This document shows, in pieces, positions 6,618 to 13,994 of a stretch of DNA of 15,463 nt; position 1 is the stretch's first letter; every line of letters begins with the position of its first letter. The DNA lies in assembly GCA_002731985.1 (NCBI GenBank), contig PCCT01000033.1:3391-18853 (forward strand). Reading direction: 5' to 3'. The position numbers and the translations under genes are program-made. This DNA comes from Nitrospinota bacterium (lineage in GTDB: Bacteria > Nitrospinota > Nitrospinia > Nitrospinales > VA-1). The notes beneath the pieces were generated by a model that made no database searches, was not told where the DNA came from, and saw nothing but the letters and a program-made list of their open reading frames with translations.

Positions 6618-7165
6618 TTATTTTAGGATTTTTTTTATTGTCCAATCCACGTTGATTTTTTTGTTACAGTATTTAAAAATTGCTTCGCTTAAGGGCATCA
6701 GTGAACAATGGTCTGTTAAAATTTCCGCCTCACTGCAATTTATGATTTCAGTTGGACCGGGACGTTTCCAGGTTGTGAGGGCCCAGTCGAACCATTTTTT
6801 TGAAACAGACATGGATTTTAAGGTAGGTAAATTCCGGCCATTGACACCCGTTTCGTAAACAATATTCTCCCGCCGTTTTTCCAGGGTCGCACCAAGCCCC
6901 ACACTTTCATATTCACTATCCCGGCTGTGAGTTTTCTTTTTTGGAAAGGATAAGTCTTGTCCAGTGAAAATAATCGGATTGGTTCCCGGTTAGAAGGCCA
7001 GATCATAGGCAATGGACAAAACACTTCCACTGCGGGGCACGAAAATTAAGGAAGAATATAACGCCAGCCTGAATATACCCCTTTGAGATAGGGTACCAGT
7101 GCCAAGGTAGAATATCACGAGCTCTTGTATCAGCTATCAAAAGGACTTTATTGGCGGGGGGGGGA
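6618..7165 (-). pseudogene. DUF115 (Maf/MptE-like) gene remnant
   Basis: The minus strand carries consecutive pieces of a DUF115 protein. Reading from the tRNA side: NKVLLIADTRARD (about 7152-7114), then after a frame change near 7050 VPRSGSVLSIAYDLAF, an in-frame TAA (6992-6990), then NPIIFTGQDLSFPKKKTHSR, and finally INCSEAEILTDHC and SLMPLSEAIFKYC to a stop at 6620-6618. These match the order of the family's conserved stretches (DTAxxxLL, SVxxxAxDLA, PIIFxGQDLxF..tH, INATEGG, MPLxEAL). The family includes motility-associated Maf glycosyltransferases and 6-hydroxymethylpterin diphosphokinase-like proteins. At least one frameshift and one stop make it non-functional, and its N-terminal half is absent: homology ends against the tRNA gene. 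A run of nine G (7156-7164) lies at the left end. Confidence 0.75.
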
Positions 7166-7187
7166 TTGACTTCCCACTTGAAATAAA

Positions 7188-7274
7188 TGGTGCCGAAGGA
7201 CGGACTCGAACCGTCACGGGGTTGCCCCCACTGGATTTTGAATCCAGCGCGTCTACCAATTCCACCACTTCGGC
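7188..7274 (-). tRNA. tRNA-Leu, anticodon CAA
   Basis: On the minus strand an 87-base gene folds into a class II tRNA. The acceptor pairs GCCGAAG (7274-7268) with CTTCGGC (7198-7192), followed by discriminator A and an encoded CCA. The anticodon stem CTGGA/TCCAG encloses the loop TTCAAAA, giving anticodon CAA, which reads the codon UUG. A long variable arm (GGGG-CAA-CCCC) and the T-arm GACGG-TTCGAGT-CCGTC are both present, as expected for tRNA-Leu. It has no tRNA neighbours. Confidence 0.95.
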
Positions 7275-7295
7275 GTCTTATTTTTCAAGGGGTTA

Positions 7296-7363
7296 TGGAT
7301 TTACACAAATCCACTTGTCTAAGTTTTTGTCTAAGTCAGTTAATCAAACAGAACGTCATTATA
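7296..7363 (-). promoter_or_regulatory. tRNA-Leu leader: possible -10 box, hairpin and direct repeat
   Basis: A perfect minus-strand TATAAT sits at 7363-7358, about 84 bases before the mature tRNA; no good -35 is seen. Within the leader, TGGATTT (7296-7302) and AAATCCA (7307-7313) form a seven-base hairpin, and TTGTCTAAGT occurs twice (7315-7324, 7327-7336) at a period of 12. The leader may therefore be structured and processed. Confidence 0.35.
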
Positions 7364-7396
7364 CCCGAATTTTTTGCAGTTGCATAAAAGGTTTTT

Positions 7397-7497
7397 GGCA
7401 AACTGTTGGAAATTTCAATCCGTTTCGGCAACATGTTGCCATTCCTTGAAACTCATTTCATTTAAAGGATTATCTTGCTATTGGCAATGTGTTGGAA
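7397..7497. repeat. Three copies of GGCAA-N3-GTTG element
   Basis: GGCAAACTGTTGGAA (7397-7411), GGCAACATGTTGCC (7427-7440) and GGCAATGTGTTGGAA (7483-7497) share GGCAA-N3-GTTG. The middle copy is a perfect 14-base palindrome. The copy-to-copy distances are 30 and 56 bases. They lie in the spacer between the end of the GT-C/TPR gene and the tRNA-Leu promoter. They look like binding sites of a dimeric protein, but the protein is unknown. Confidence 0.55.
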
Positions 7498-7519
7498 CAT
7501 GTGGGGTGGTCGTTATACT

Positions 7520-9457
7520 TTATTGCGCTTTTGTTTGCTGTAATACTTCTGCTATGTGGAGTAAATTTTTGGCACGCAAATCATCAGGTCGCTGGGAGGT
7601 AACAGATTTAAGGTGAGGTATTGCTTGGCTGAAACGCTTTTGAGCGATGTATAGATTCGCCAGGTTGCTATGAATAGTGACTTTTCCATCACTCATTTGC
7701 AGAGCTTTTTTAAATTCGATTTCGGCTTTATCCAACACTTTGAGATTCCAGAAAATAACTCCAATATTGTTTTGCGCTTCGACATGGCTGGGCTCCAACT
7801 CAAGAGCCCTTCGATAGGCTTTCAAAGCTGAATCATGTTGTTTCAACTTACGGAAGGCGTTGCCGAGTTCGTAATGATATAAAGCGCGATGTGATTTAAT
7901 TTCGATAGCTTTTAAAAGAAAAGGCAAGGCTTCTTCCGGTTGATTGAGCCTCAGTCTCATGAGTCCGGAATTAAAAAATACCTGTGACCGGCTGGCACCA
8001 AGTTTCAGCGCAAGGTCAAACTTAATCCGGGCTTTATCCCATTCCTTATTACGGAGGTGAATATGCCCAAGGTTAATATATGGATCGGTGCTAGACGGCG
8101 AAAGAGCTAAAGAAATTTCAAATGACTTGCGAGCTTCATCAAGTCGATCTTCGAATAAATAAGCAGTACCAAGATTATTGTGTGCCATGGATTTATAGGG
8201 AGATTTATTAACGGTATCCTCCCAGAGAATAACTTCGGTTCTGTAATCAAGACTACGTTGTATAGTTAGAAATCCATATAGAACCATTAGAATCAAAAGA
8301 GCATGACGGGCTTGACTCACTAAAGGCACTGCTCGTAACAACAGGATACCCATGCCCACGCTTATGCCAATGCCTGGGAGGTAGGTTCGGTGTTCTATTG
8401 CGAATTGTTTTAGAGGAATAATACTTGAGGTTGGTAAAACCGTAAGCAAAGCCCAAAAAAAGGCACCCTTAAGGAGAACAGATTTCTGATAAAACACGGC
8501 ACAGGCTATGCTGGTCATCGCCATAAGAGCCGCAATCCATTCCCAATCGGTTAGTCCGGATACCAGCCTTATGTCAGGTTCAAAGTTTAGATTGATGGGA
8601 AATAATAATTTTAAGAAATAATAAGAAATTACGACCTTGATCTGGGTTAGAAAATAAAGTCCGCGATCCACCAGGTGAGAGTACGGGTCGGTTTTTATGA
8701 CCAGTAAGCTACCCATTTCCACATAACGATAAAGAAGATAGCCCAGAAGAGGAATAAGAATAGCGGCCAGATCTGGAAAAAACTTACGAAAACTTTTAGT
8801 CGGGGACTGTACCCATAAATATAGAACTGCAATTACTGGAAGGGTAATAATTATTTCTTTTGCGCCTAATCCAAAAAGAAATAATAAAAAGGCCAACACG
8901 GGGTAGTGAATAAGACTGAGTCCGTCGCCGCGTTTTTCTTTTGCTTTGCTAAACCGAACAAGGAAGTAAAAAGATAATACATAAAATAATGTTGCCAGTA
9001 CTGAAGATCGGCTGGAAATATAGGTGACAGATTCTACGGTTACCGGATTAAACAAGTGAACCAGGGAAGCGACCAGTGGAAGTTTTTTTAGCTGAGGTTT
9101 GAGAGAAGGTTGCTCCAGGGTTAAAAGTTCAGCTATAAGGAAGTAAAGTACAATTCCGACACAGACATGAAGGAAAATATTAAATAAGTGATAGCCAAAT
9201 ACCTCTGATTGACCAAGAGCGTAATTGATCGAAAATGTTAAAAGGAGAACCGACCGATTAAAAATATTTTGAATTCCAACGGTCTGTTGAAACTCAGAAA
9301 GATTTTTTATATAGGGATTATCTTGAATCGCATGAGCATCATCATATAAAAATGGTGAGTGCATTGTGGCAAAAAAACCAGCAATCCCGGAAAAGCAAAG
9401 CAATGCCAGAACTTTGATCCTGTCAGATAATACAAATTTATAAACAACGTGGTTCAT
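7520..9457 (-). CDS. GT-C-type membrane protein with C-terminal TPRs (TMTC-like)
   Basis: The 645-residue product has two halves. Residues 1 to about 410 hold roughly ten membrane spans; the first outside loop carries YDDAHAIQDNPYI, with the paired acidic residues typical of GT-C glycosyltransferases that use lipid-linked sugars. NPVTVESVTYISSRSSVLA and EHRTYLPGIGI are stretches also seen in the TMTC-type O-mannosyltransferase family. Residues from about 420 to the end are about six tetratricopeptide repeats (such as AHNNLGTAYLFEDRLDEARK and ALYHYELGNAFRKLKQHDSA), expected on the periplasmic side. The likely job is sugar transfer to a protein or surface polymer, but no substrate can be told from sequence. 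The ATG at 9457 has no clear ribosome binding site; it starts four bases after the stop of a former upstream TPR gene, so translation coupling was probably used. Confidence 0.8.
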   Translation of the reverse strand: MNHVVYKFVLSDRIKVLALLCFSGIAGFFATMHSPFLYDDAHAIQDNPYIKNLSEFQQTVGIQNIFNRSVLLLTFSINYALGQSEVFGYHLFNIFLHVCVGIVLYFLIAELLTLEQPSLKPQLKKLPLVASLVHLFNPVTVESVTYISSRSSVLATLFYVLSFYFLVRFSKAKEKRGDGLSLIHYPVLAFLLFLFGLGAKEIIITLPVIAVLYLWVQSPTKSFRKFFPDLAAILIPLLGYLLYRYVEMGSLLVIKTDPYSHLVDRGLYFLTQIKVVISYYFLKLLFPINLNFEPDIRLVSGLTDWEWIAALMAMTSIACAVFYQKSVLLKGAFFWALLTVLPTSSIIPLKQFAIEHRTYLPGIGISVGMGILLLRAVPLVSQARHALLILMVLYGFLTIQRSLDYRTEVILWEDTVNKSPYKSMAHNNLGTAYLFEDRLDEARKSFEISLALSPSSTDPYINLGHIHLRNKEWDKARIKFDLALKLGASRSQVFFNSGLMRLRLNQPEEALPFLLKAIEIKSHRALYHYELGNAFRKLKQHDSALKAYRRALELEPSHVEAQNNIGVIFWNLKVLDKAEIEFKKALQMSDGKVTIHSNLANLYIAQKRFSQAIPHLKSVTSQRPDDLRAKNLLHIAEVLQQTKAQ

Positions 9458-9460
9458 AGT

Positions 9461-9792
9461 TTAAATATAATCAAAGAGTCGAAAGTTTTTTAATAATTGC
9501 GTCATTTCAGCGGCCTAGCCTTGAGGCAGATCAAGCGTCAAGGCCCGTTCAAGATAAGAGCGCGAGATTTCATTTTTTCCGAGACGGTAGTTAATTTTAG
9601 CCAGATTAACCAGAGCGACCTGTTGATCAGGCTCCAGGCCCAGGACTTTTTCATAGAGTGCCTCAGCCTGTTCAACTTTTCAGACATAAGATTGTTGAAT
9701 CGGGCAGTATCTGTTAGGAGAATCTTAGCAAATCTAAGAAACCAGAGTTCCCTTAAGTAACAAAAAGTTATATCACTATCTGGGAAGGCCAT
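9461..9792 (-). pseudogene. TPR gene remnant upstream of the GT-C/TPR gene
   Basis: Reading the minus strand, one frame gives VEQAEALYEKVLGLEPDQQ, then VALVNLAKINYRLGK and SYLERALTLDLPQG, a clear tetratricopeptide repeat. It is stopped by TAG at 9517-9515, although the same frame then continues AAEMTQLLKNFRLFDYI to a natural-looking stop at 9463-9461. Further upstream the match continues in another frame (DTARFNNLMSEKLN), so one base has been lost near 9675. The final stop precedes the next gene's ATG by three bases, showing that the two genes were once coupled. The 5' part is gone. The gene is broken by at least one frameshift and one stop. Confidence 0.7.
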
Positions 9793-9830
9793 GCAACCTG
9801 CCTCCGTATATCCATAAGCGATAAAATAGT

Positions 9831-9850
9831 TTGGACTTCATCAGGTCCAA
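9831..9850. repeat. Short inverted repeat in the spacer
   Basis: TTGGAC (9831-9836) and GTCCAA (9845-9850) flank eight bases. No T-run follows, so it is not an obvious terminator. The remaining spacer from 9793 to 9968 shows nothing else I can name. Confidence 0.3.
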
Positions 9851-9968
9851 GGCATTGTAAGTTCATATAATATCACTATTAAAAATTCTTCAGTTAAACC
9901 CTTCGGCATAATTGTTTTCATATTTTAGAGGAAAATGAAATTTAATAGTCGACACATGATAAAAATAG

Positions 9969-10295
9969 TTTAACATTGTAGAAATATATACTAATCATCT
10001 GACGGGATATTCTTGGCCGGGAAATATACGGGGACTGGAAAACTCTGTTGAGATAGCCTTGGTCTTGGCTGATAACGAGGAGTTGGATGTGGACTTGTTT
10101 CCTTTGGAAACAACTCAAAAGCCTATCGAGGTAAACGTAGGGTCAACACTTAAGGACGCCAGCGATTCCTTCCGGCGGGCCTTTATAATGAGCACTTTGA
10201 AGTCCACCACGGGGAATCGTACCAAAGCCGCTAAAATTCTTGAAGTCCAACGCTCCTACTTTTCCCGTTTGATCAAAGAATTGGAAATCGATTGA
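9969..10295 (+). pseudogene. C-terminal end of a sigma-54 activator (NtrC family)
   Basis: From about 9996 the frame reads HLTGYSWPGNIRGLENSVEI, then ALVLADNEELDVDLFP. This is the conserved WPGNxRELEN region that closes the AAA+ domain of sigma-54 activators. It continues through a linker to NRTKAAKILEVQRSYFSRL, a Fis-type helix-turn-helix (about the last 45 residues), and a proper stop at 10293-10295. The receiver domain, Walker motifs and GAFTGA loop are absent; upstream is a TAG at 9966-9968, with no start codon or ribosome binding site in the matching frame. A product of 78 residues from a TTG at 10059 would be a free Fis-like domain, but nothing supports its expression. This is best read as the 3' end of a deleted gene. 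A matching kinase remnant lies at 5012-5307. Confidence 0.75.
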
Positions 10296-10408
10296 TTTTA
10301 AAATTTCATGTCGTCGCACTCATGATAAGAACCTACTAAGATATTTCCCCGCTAGTTTTTGTAACTTATAAATAAAAATAATTAACATTACATATTGGAA
10401 TAAAAAGC

Positions 10409-11254
10409 ATGGGCATTATTGATGGGAAAATGATTTCTTCCAAGGTGAAGGAAAGTATCACCGCCGAAGTGGAGGCACTAAAACAAAAAACAGGAAAAAC
10501 TCCAGGACTCGCCGTAGTGTTGGTGGGTGAAGACCCCGCGTCCGCTGTGTATGTGCGCAACAAAAATAAAACCTGTAAAAATGTCGGATTTCAATCCTTT
10601 GAAAATATTTTGCCAGCAGACACCAGTGAAAAGAAATTACTTGATCTGATTGATGAGTTAAACAAAGACGAAAAAGTTAACGGGATTCTTGTTCAGCTTC
10701 CCCTGCCCAATCACATAGACTCACAAAAAGTTCTTGAAGCAATCAATCCAGCAAAGGATGTGGACGGATTCCACCTCGAAAACGTAGGTCGACTGGTAAC
10801 AGGGAACGCCGCATTTAAACCATGTACTCCTGCAGGAATCATAGAACTTCTTGATCAATATAAGGTAGAGATTGAAGGCAAAAATGCGGTTGTACTGGGT
10901 CGGAGTAATATCGTAGGAAAACCAATAGCATTTCTTTTACTCGATAGAAACGCCACGGTCACCGTTTGTCATTCACGCACAAAAGATTTACCGGCAGTTG
11001 CCCGGTCAGCGGATATCCTCATCGCGGCAATTGGAAAGCCAAAATTTGTTACATCAGATATGGTTAAGGACGGAGCGGTCGTTATTGATGTAGGTATCAA
11101 CCGGGTAGACGGCAAACTGGTGGGGGATGTCGATTACGAATCCGTGTCAAAATCAGCCTCTCTTATCACCCCCGTTCCTGGCGGGGTGGGACCCATGACC
11201 ATAGCCATGCTCATGGTAAATACCCTGCGGGCATTCAAAGATTCTTTGTCCTGA
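10409..11254 (+). CDS. folD: FolD, methylene-THF dehydrogenase/cyclohydrolase
   Basis: This 281-residue protein is the bifunctional cytosolic enzyme that converts 5,10-methylene-tetrahydrofolate to 10-formyl-tetrahydrofolate using NADP. The key features are in place: Y48 and K52 in YVRNKNK (catalytic Lys), GILVQLPLP (92-100), KDVDGFH (116-122, with the conserved Asp), the nucleotide-binding GRSNIVGKP (164-172) and the family end signature [11 protein letters not shown] (254-264). The length is normal (about 280-300). The ATG is preceded by GGAA about nine bases upstream. It opens the housekeeping run folD-xseA-xseB-tlyA, all on the plus strand; a 111-base gap with its own possible promoter separates it from xseA. 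Confidence 0.95.
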   Translation: MGIIDGKMISSKVKESITAEVEALKQKTGKTPGLAVVLVGEDPASAVYVRNKNKTCKNVGFQSFENILPADTSEKKLLDLIDELNKDEKVNGILVQLPLPNHIDSQKVLEAINPAKDVDGFHLENVGRLVTGNAAFKPCTPAGIIELLDQYKVEIEGKNAVVLGRSNIVGKPIAFLLLDRNATVTVCHSRTKDLPAVARSADILIAAIGKPKFVTSDMVKDGAVVIDVGINRVDGKLVGDVDYESVSKSASLITPVPGGVGPMTIAMLMVNTLRAFKDSLS

Positions 11255-11296
11255 CTAAAAATCCAGCCGCCTGCAAAAAATATTAGCTATTTGATT

Positions 11297-11324
11297 TTGT
11301 CCGCCACCCTTTTTGGCCTATGAT
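11297..11324 (+). promoter_or_regulatory. Possible promoter for xseA-xseB-tlyA
   Basis: TTGTCC (11297-11302) and TATGAT (11319-11324) are separated by 16 bases and lie 42 bases before the xseA ATG. The match is fair; readthrough from folD is also possible because I see no strong terminator between the genes. Confidence 0.4.
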
Positions 11325-11365
11325 AAGTCAGTATTGAAGCTAACTAGGCTCCTGCCAAACTGATC

Positions 11366-12781
11366 ATGATCCATTCCAAAACCATAAGAGTAAAACAGGA
11401 AGAACCCACTCCTAAAATCTATTCCGTTGCAGAGGTAACGGGAGATGTTAAGGCGATCCTGGAAGCGGCATTTGATTCGGTGTGGGTGGAAGGAGAAATT
11501 TCCAACCTTCGTATTCCCGGCTCACAACACGCTTATTTCGTTCTTAAAGATGACCGTTCGCAGATACGCTGTGTGCTGTTCAAAGGATATCGGGCCGGCC
11601 TGAAATTTGAGCCGGAAGACGGAGATCAAGTTCTTTTATTCGGGCGAGTCACCGTTTATGAAGCCAGAGGCGAATACCAGTTGATAGTGGAGCATCTTGA
11701 GCCAAGGGGCCTGGGAGCGTTGCAAAAAGCTTTCGAAAAAATGAAGGCAAGGCTTCAGGAAGAAGGGCTGTTCGCTGAAGAAAAGAAAAAAAAGATACCA
11801 TCGTTTCCATGGAAAGTGGGGGTCATAACATCAGGTACCGGTGCGGCGGTCCGTGATATATTAAATATTATACAAAGGCGTAACCCCAAGGTATCTGTCC
11901 TGGTCCACCCGGTAAAAGTTCAGGGAGAAGGAGCGGCCGAAGAAATTGCCGAGGCGATCCAGCAAATGAATAAGATAAAAGATCTGGATGTCCTTATAGT
12001 TGGGCGAGGCGGTGGATCAATTGAAGATCTATGGGCGTTCAACGAAGAAAAGGTCGCACGCGCTATTTCAAAATCGACATTACCTGTTGTGTCGGCTGTA
12101 GGACATGAAATCGATTTCACCATAGCCGATTTTGTGGCCGACTTGCGTGCACCGACCCCTTCGGCGGCGGCGGAAATGGTGGTTCCTGTTCTGAACGAAA
12201 CAATTCGCGAATTAAATAGAATGGCCGAGCAGCTTTTTGAAAATGTCCAGACGCGAGTTGAAAGTTATAAAGATTTGCTGGAACGTCTCATCGAAAGACG
12301 GTTTTTCAGAGATCCAATGAATATTATTCAGCCATATGCTCAGCGACTGGATGACCTTAATAATCGTTTGCTTCGCGGATTAGACCAATGGGTAGTACTG
12401 CAACGGCAAAAACTGTCAGGAAAAGTTCAGCAATTAGTTCATCTCTCTCCAGAGAAAAATATTCGTCAATTAGAAGAAAATTTGAAAATACTGAATCACC
12501 GCTTGGTCCAGAATATAAATTCGACAATAAGGTTGGAGAGTAAACGATTCGACGGTGCGGCAAAAAATCTGCACGCACTCAGTCCGCTCGCCATTCTGGA
12601 TCGAGGGTACAGCATCACAAACTTTAAAGGAAAAGCTCTAACTCACAGCGATCGAGTGAAGCCAGGAGATTCTGTTGATATCCGTCTGGCAGAAGGCCAA
12701 TTGGAATGCAAGGTAGATAAAGTAATAAATGGGTTTGGGATTAATACTCCTTCTCCCCCAGAGGGCGAAGGAGAATATTAA
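11366..12781 (+). CDS. xseA: Exonuclease VII large subunit
   Basis: The 471-residue product is the catalytic subunit of exonuclease VII, which degrades single-stranded DNA from both ends. The N-terminal OB-fold (about 18-110) includes KIYSVAEVTGDVKAILE, VWVEGEISNLR and HAYFVLKDDRSQIRCVLFKG. The catalytic domain has VGVITSGTGAAVRDILNIIQRRNP, IVGRGGGSIEDLWAFNEE and VVSAVGHEIDFTIADFVADLRAPTPSAAAE (split here into shorter recognised units). A coiled-coil region (about 280-400) follows, and then a C-terminal domain with LDRGYSIT. The last ten or so residues (NTPSPPEGEGEY) are encoded by a dispersed inverted repeat and are not part of the usual protein. The ATG lacks a visible ribosome binding site but gives a normal N-terminus. 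xseB follows 30 bases later. Confidence 0.92.
   Translation: MIHSKTIRVKQEEPTPKIYSVAEVTGDVKAILEAAFDSVWVEGEISNLRIPGSQHAYFVLKDDRSQIRCVLFKGYRAGLKFEPEDGDQVLLFGRVTVYEARGEYQLIVEHLEPRGLGALQKAFEKMKARLQEEGLFAEEKKKKIPSFPWKVGVITSGTGAAVRDILNIIQRRNPKVSVLVHPVKVQGEGAAEEIAEAIQQMNKIKDLDVLIVGRGGGSIEDLWAFNEEKVARAISKSTLPVVSAVGHEIDFTIADFVADLRAPTPSAAAEMVVPVLNETIRELNRMAEQLFENVQTRVESYKDLLERLIERRFFRDPMNIIQPYAQRLDDLNNRLLRGLDQWVVLQRQKLSGKVQQLVHLSPEKNIRQLEENLKILNHRLVQNINSTIRLESKRFDGAAKNLHALSPLAILDRGYSITNFKGKALTHSDRVKPGDSVDIRLAEGQLECKVDKVINGFGINTPSPPEGEGEY
12747..12773. repeat. Dispersed inverted repeat at the 3' end of xseA
   Basis: CTCCTTCTCCC (12747-12757) and GGGCGAAGGAG (12763-12773) pair over 11 positions with one mismatch around a five-base loop. 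I recognise this CCTTCTCCC...GGGxGAAGG pattern as a repeat found between genes in many bacterial genomes. Here it sits inside xseA and supplies its last codons up to the stop. As RNA it forms a stable hairpin just before xseB. Confidence 0.6.
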
Positions 12782-12811
12782 AAAGAAAAAGCAGAATATA
12801 TAGAGGCTACT

Positions 12812-13057
12812 ATGTCGGAAATAAAATTTGAAAAGGCAATGACACGGTTGGAAAAGATCGTAGAAGAGCTGGAGCGTGGCGATTTGGATATTGATAAGTC
12901 CCTTGAAATTTTTGAAGAGGGGATCAAGATGTCTCGTGTGTGCTCAAAGAAACTCACGGAAGCCGAAGCAAAAATTGAAAAACTCACTAAGGGAAAGAAG
13001 GGAGAGCTAGTCACCGAGCTCTTTCCGGTAAATGAAAAAGATGACGAACAAAAGTAA
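12812..13057 (+). CDS. xseB: Exonuclease VII small subunit
   Basis: The 81-residue product has the standard XseB form: FEKAMTRLEKIVEELERGDL, then LDKSLEIFEEGIKMSR with small differences, CSKKLTEAEAKIEKL and a charged tail. XseB folds as a long helical hairpin; several copies bind the coiled-coil arm of XseA. The ATG at 12812 has a GAGG seven bases upstream. Its stop (13055-13057) overlaps the tlyA ATG (13041) by 17 bases, which indicates translational coupling. The length is typical (about 75-85). Confidence 0.93.
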   Translation: MSEIKFEKAMTRLEKIVEELERGDLDIDKSLEIFEEGIKMSRVCSKKLTEAEAKIEKLTKGKKGELVTELFPVNEKDDEQK

Positions 13058-13831
13058 AAAACTTCGATTGGATCAGTTACTCCTAAAAAAAAACTCGTTT
13101 CCTCGCGAGAACGCGCGAAAAGCCTGATCCTGGCGGGTAAAGTCCGGATAGGTGATGAAGTAGCAGACAAGCCCGGACGCATGTGTGATGAAGAGTGTCC
13201 AGTTAGAGTTATTGAAGACATCCATCCTTACGCCAGTCGTGGCGGACTAAAACTAGAACACGCCCTCAAAGAATTTGAAATTTCACTTCCCGGAAAAACG
13301 GCAGTGGACCTTGGAGCCTCAACAGGAGGATTTACCGACTGCATGATCCAACATGGCATTGAAAAAGTGTTCGCAGTTGATGTGGGTTATGGTCAGCTCG
13401 ACTGGAAACTTCAAAGCGATGCAAGAGTCATTTCCCTAGACCGCAAAAACGCACGCGACCTCAAGCCAGAGGAAATTGGAGAACAGGTCGACCTAGTGGT
13501 GATAGATGTTTCCTTTATTTCACTAAAGCTGGTGATTCCCCCGGCACTAAGTGTCCTGAAACCCGGAGGTGATCTTATAGCACTGGTAAAGCCGCAGTTT
13601 GAAGTGGGAAAAGCTGAAGTGGAAAACAAAGGCATCATCAAAGACCCGCAAAAACACCTCAAAGTACTCCGGGAACTTTTCGCATTTTTGGCGGAGAAAA
13701 AATGGCCCATGGTCAACCTCACCACTTCCCCGATCACAGGCCAAAAAGGCAACCGCGAATTTCTTATTCATTGCTCCGACCATGGTACAGAAATCGACAG
13801 GGAGCGAATTGAGGAAGAGGTTCTGCGATAG
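13041..13831 (+). CDS. tlyA: TlyA, rRNA 2'-O-methyltransferase, split by a frameshift at A9
   Basis: TlyA methylates ribosomal RNA with S-adenosylmethionine and has an N-terminal S4 domain plus a Rossmann methyltransferase. The ATG at 13041 starts MTNKSKKLRLDQLLLKK, the front of the S4 domain. After the run of nine A (13085-13093) this frame soon stops (near 13128), while another frame continues the S4 domain as LVSSRERAKSLILAGKVRIG and then the methyltransferase: ASRGGLKLEHAL, AVDLGASTGGFTD, FAVDVGYGQLDWKL, VVIDVSFISL and LVKPQFEVGK. One extra A (ten in place of nine) would restore a 263-residue protein, the normal size. The later frame has its first ATG only at 13181, which would lose most of the S4 domain. 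Polymerase slippage on A9, a real mutation or a sequencing error are all possible. The gene is coupled to xseB by overlap. Confidence 0.8.
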
Positions 13832-13930
13832 AGCAAAGTGATCGGCGGGTTGTTTTCAATATTTTAGGGAATAAAATGAGTGCATTTTTACTCTTAAGAC
13901 ACTATGTAGGGTATGGTTCATAGAAGACAC

Positions 13931-13958
13931 TTGACAAAAGAGCTGTTTTCTATATATT
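13931..13958 (+). promoter_or_regulatory. Strong promoter of the His-rich protein/receptor cassette
   Basis: A perfect -35 TTGACA (13931-13936) is followed after 16 bases by TATATT (13953-13958). Transcription should start near 13965, giving a leader of about 30 bases. No obvious Fur- or other metalloregulator box is visible over it. Confidence 0.65.
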
Positions 13959-13994
13959 CCCGGTTATCTAATAAAGTTCTATGCGGAAGATCAA

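Noticed and set aside
7187..7449. Plus-strand frames across the tRNA-Leu region
   Set aside because: They are translations of the antisense of a tRNA gene (a common false protein, DGLEPSRGC type).
7397..7497. CRISPR array
   Set aside because: Only three short imperfect copies with unequal spacing and palindromic form; no cas gene is nearby.
10059..10295. Free-standing Fis-like regulator of 78 residues
   Set aside because: The upstream in-frame sequence is the conserved end of an AAA+ domain, showing it is the tail of a deleted gene; no start signal is seen.
13055..13180. XseB-TlyA readthrough fusion
   Set aside because: The second tlyA frame is open right after the xseB stop in the same frame, but tlyA has its own ATG and S4 start at 13041, so a frameshift at A9 explains it better.
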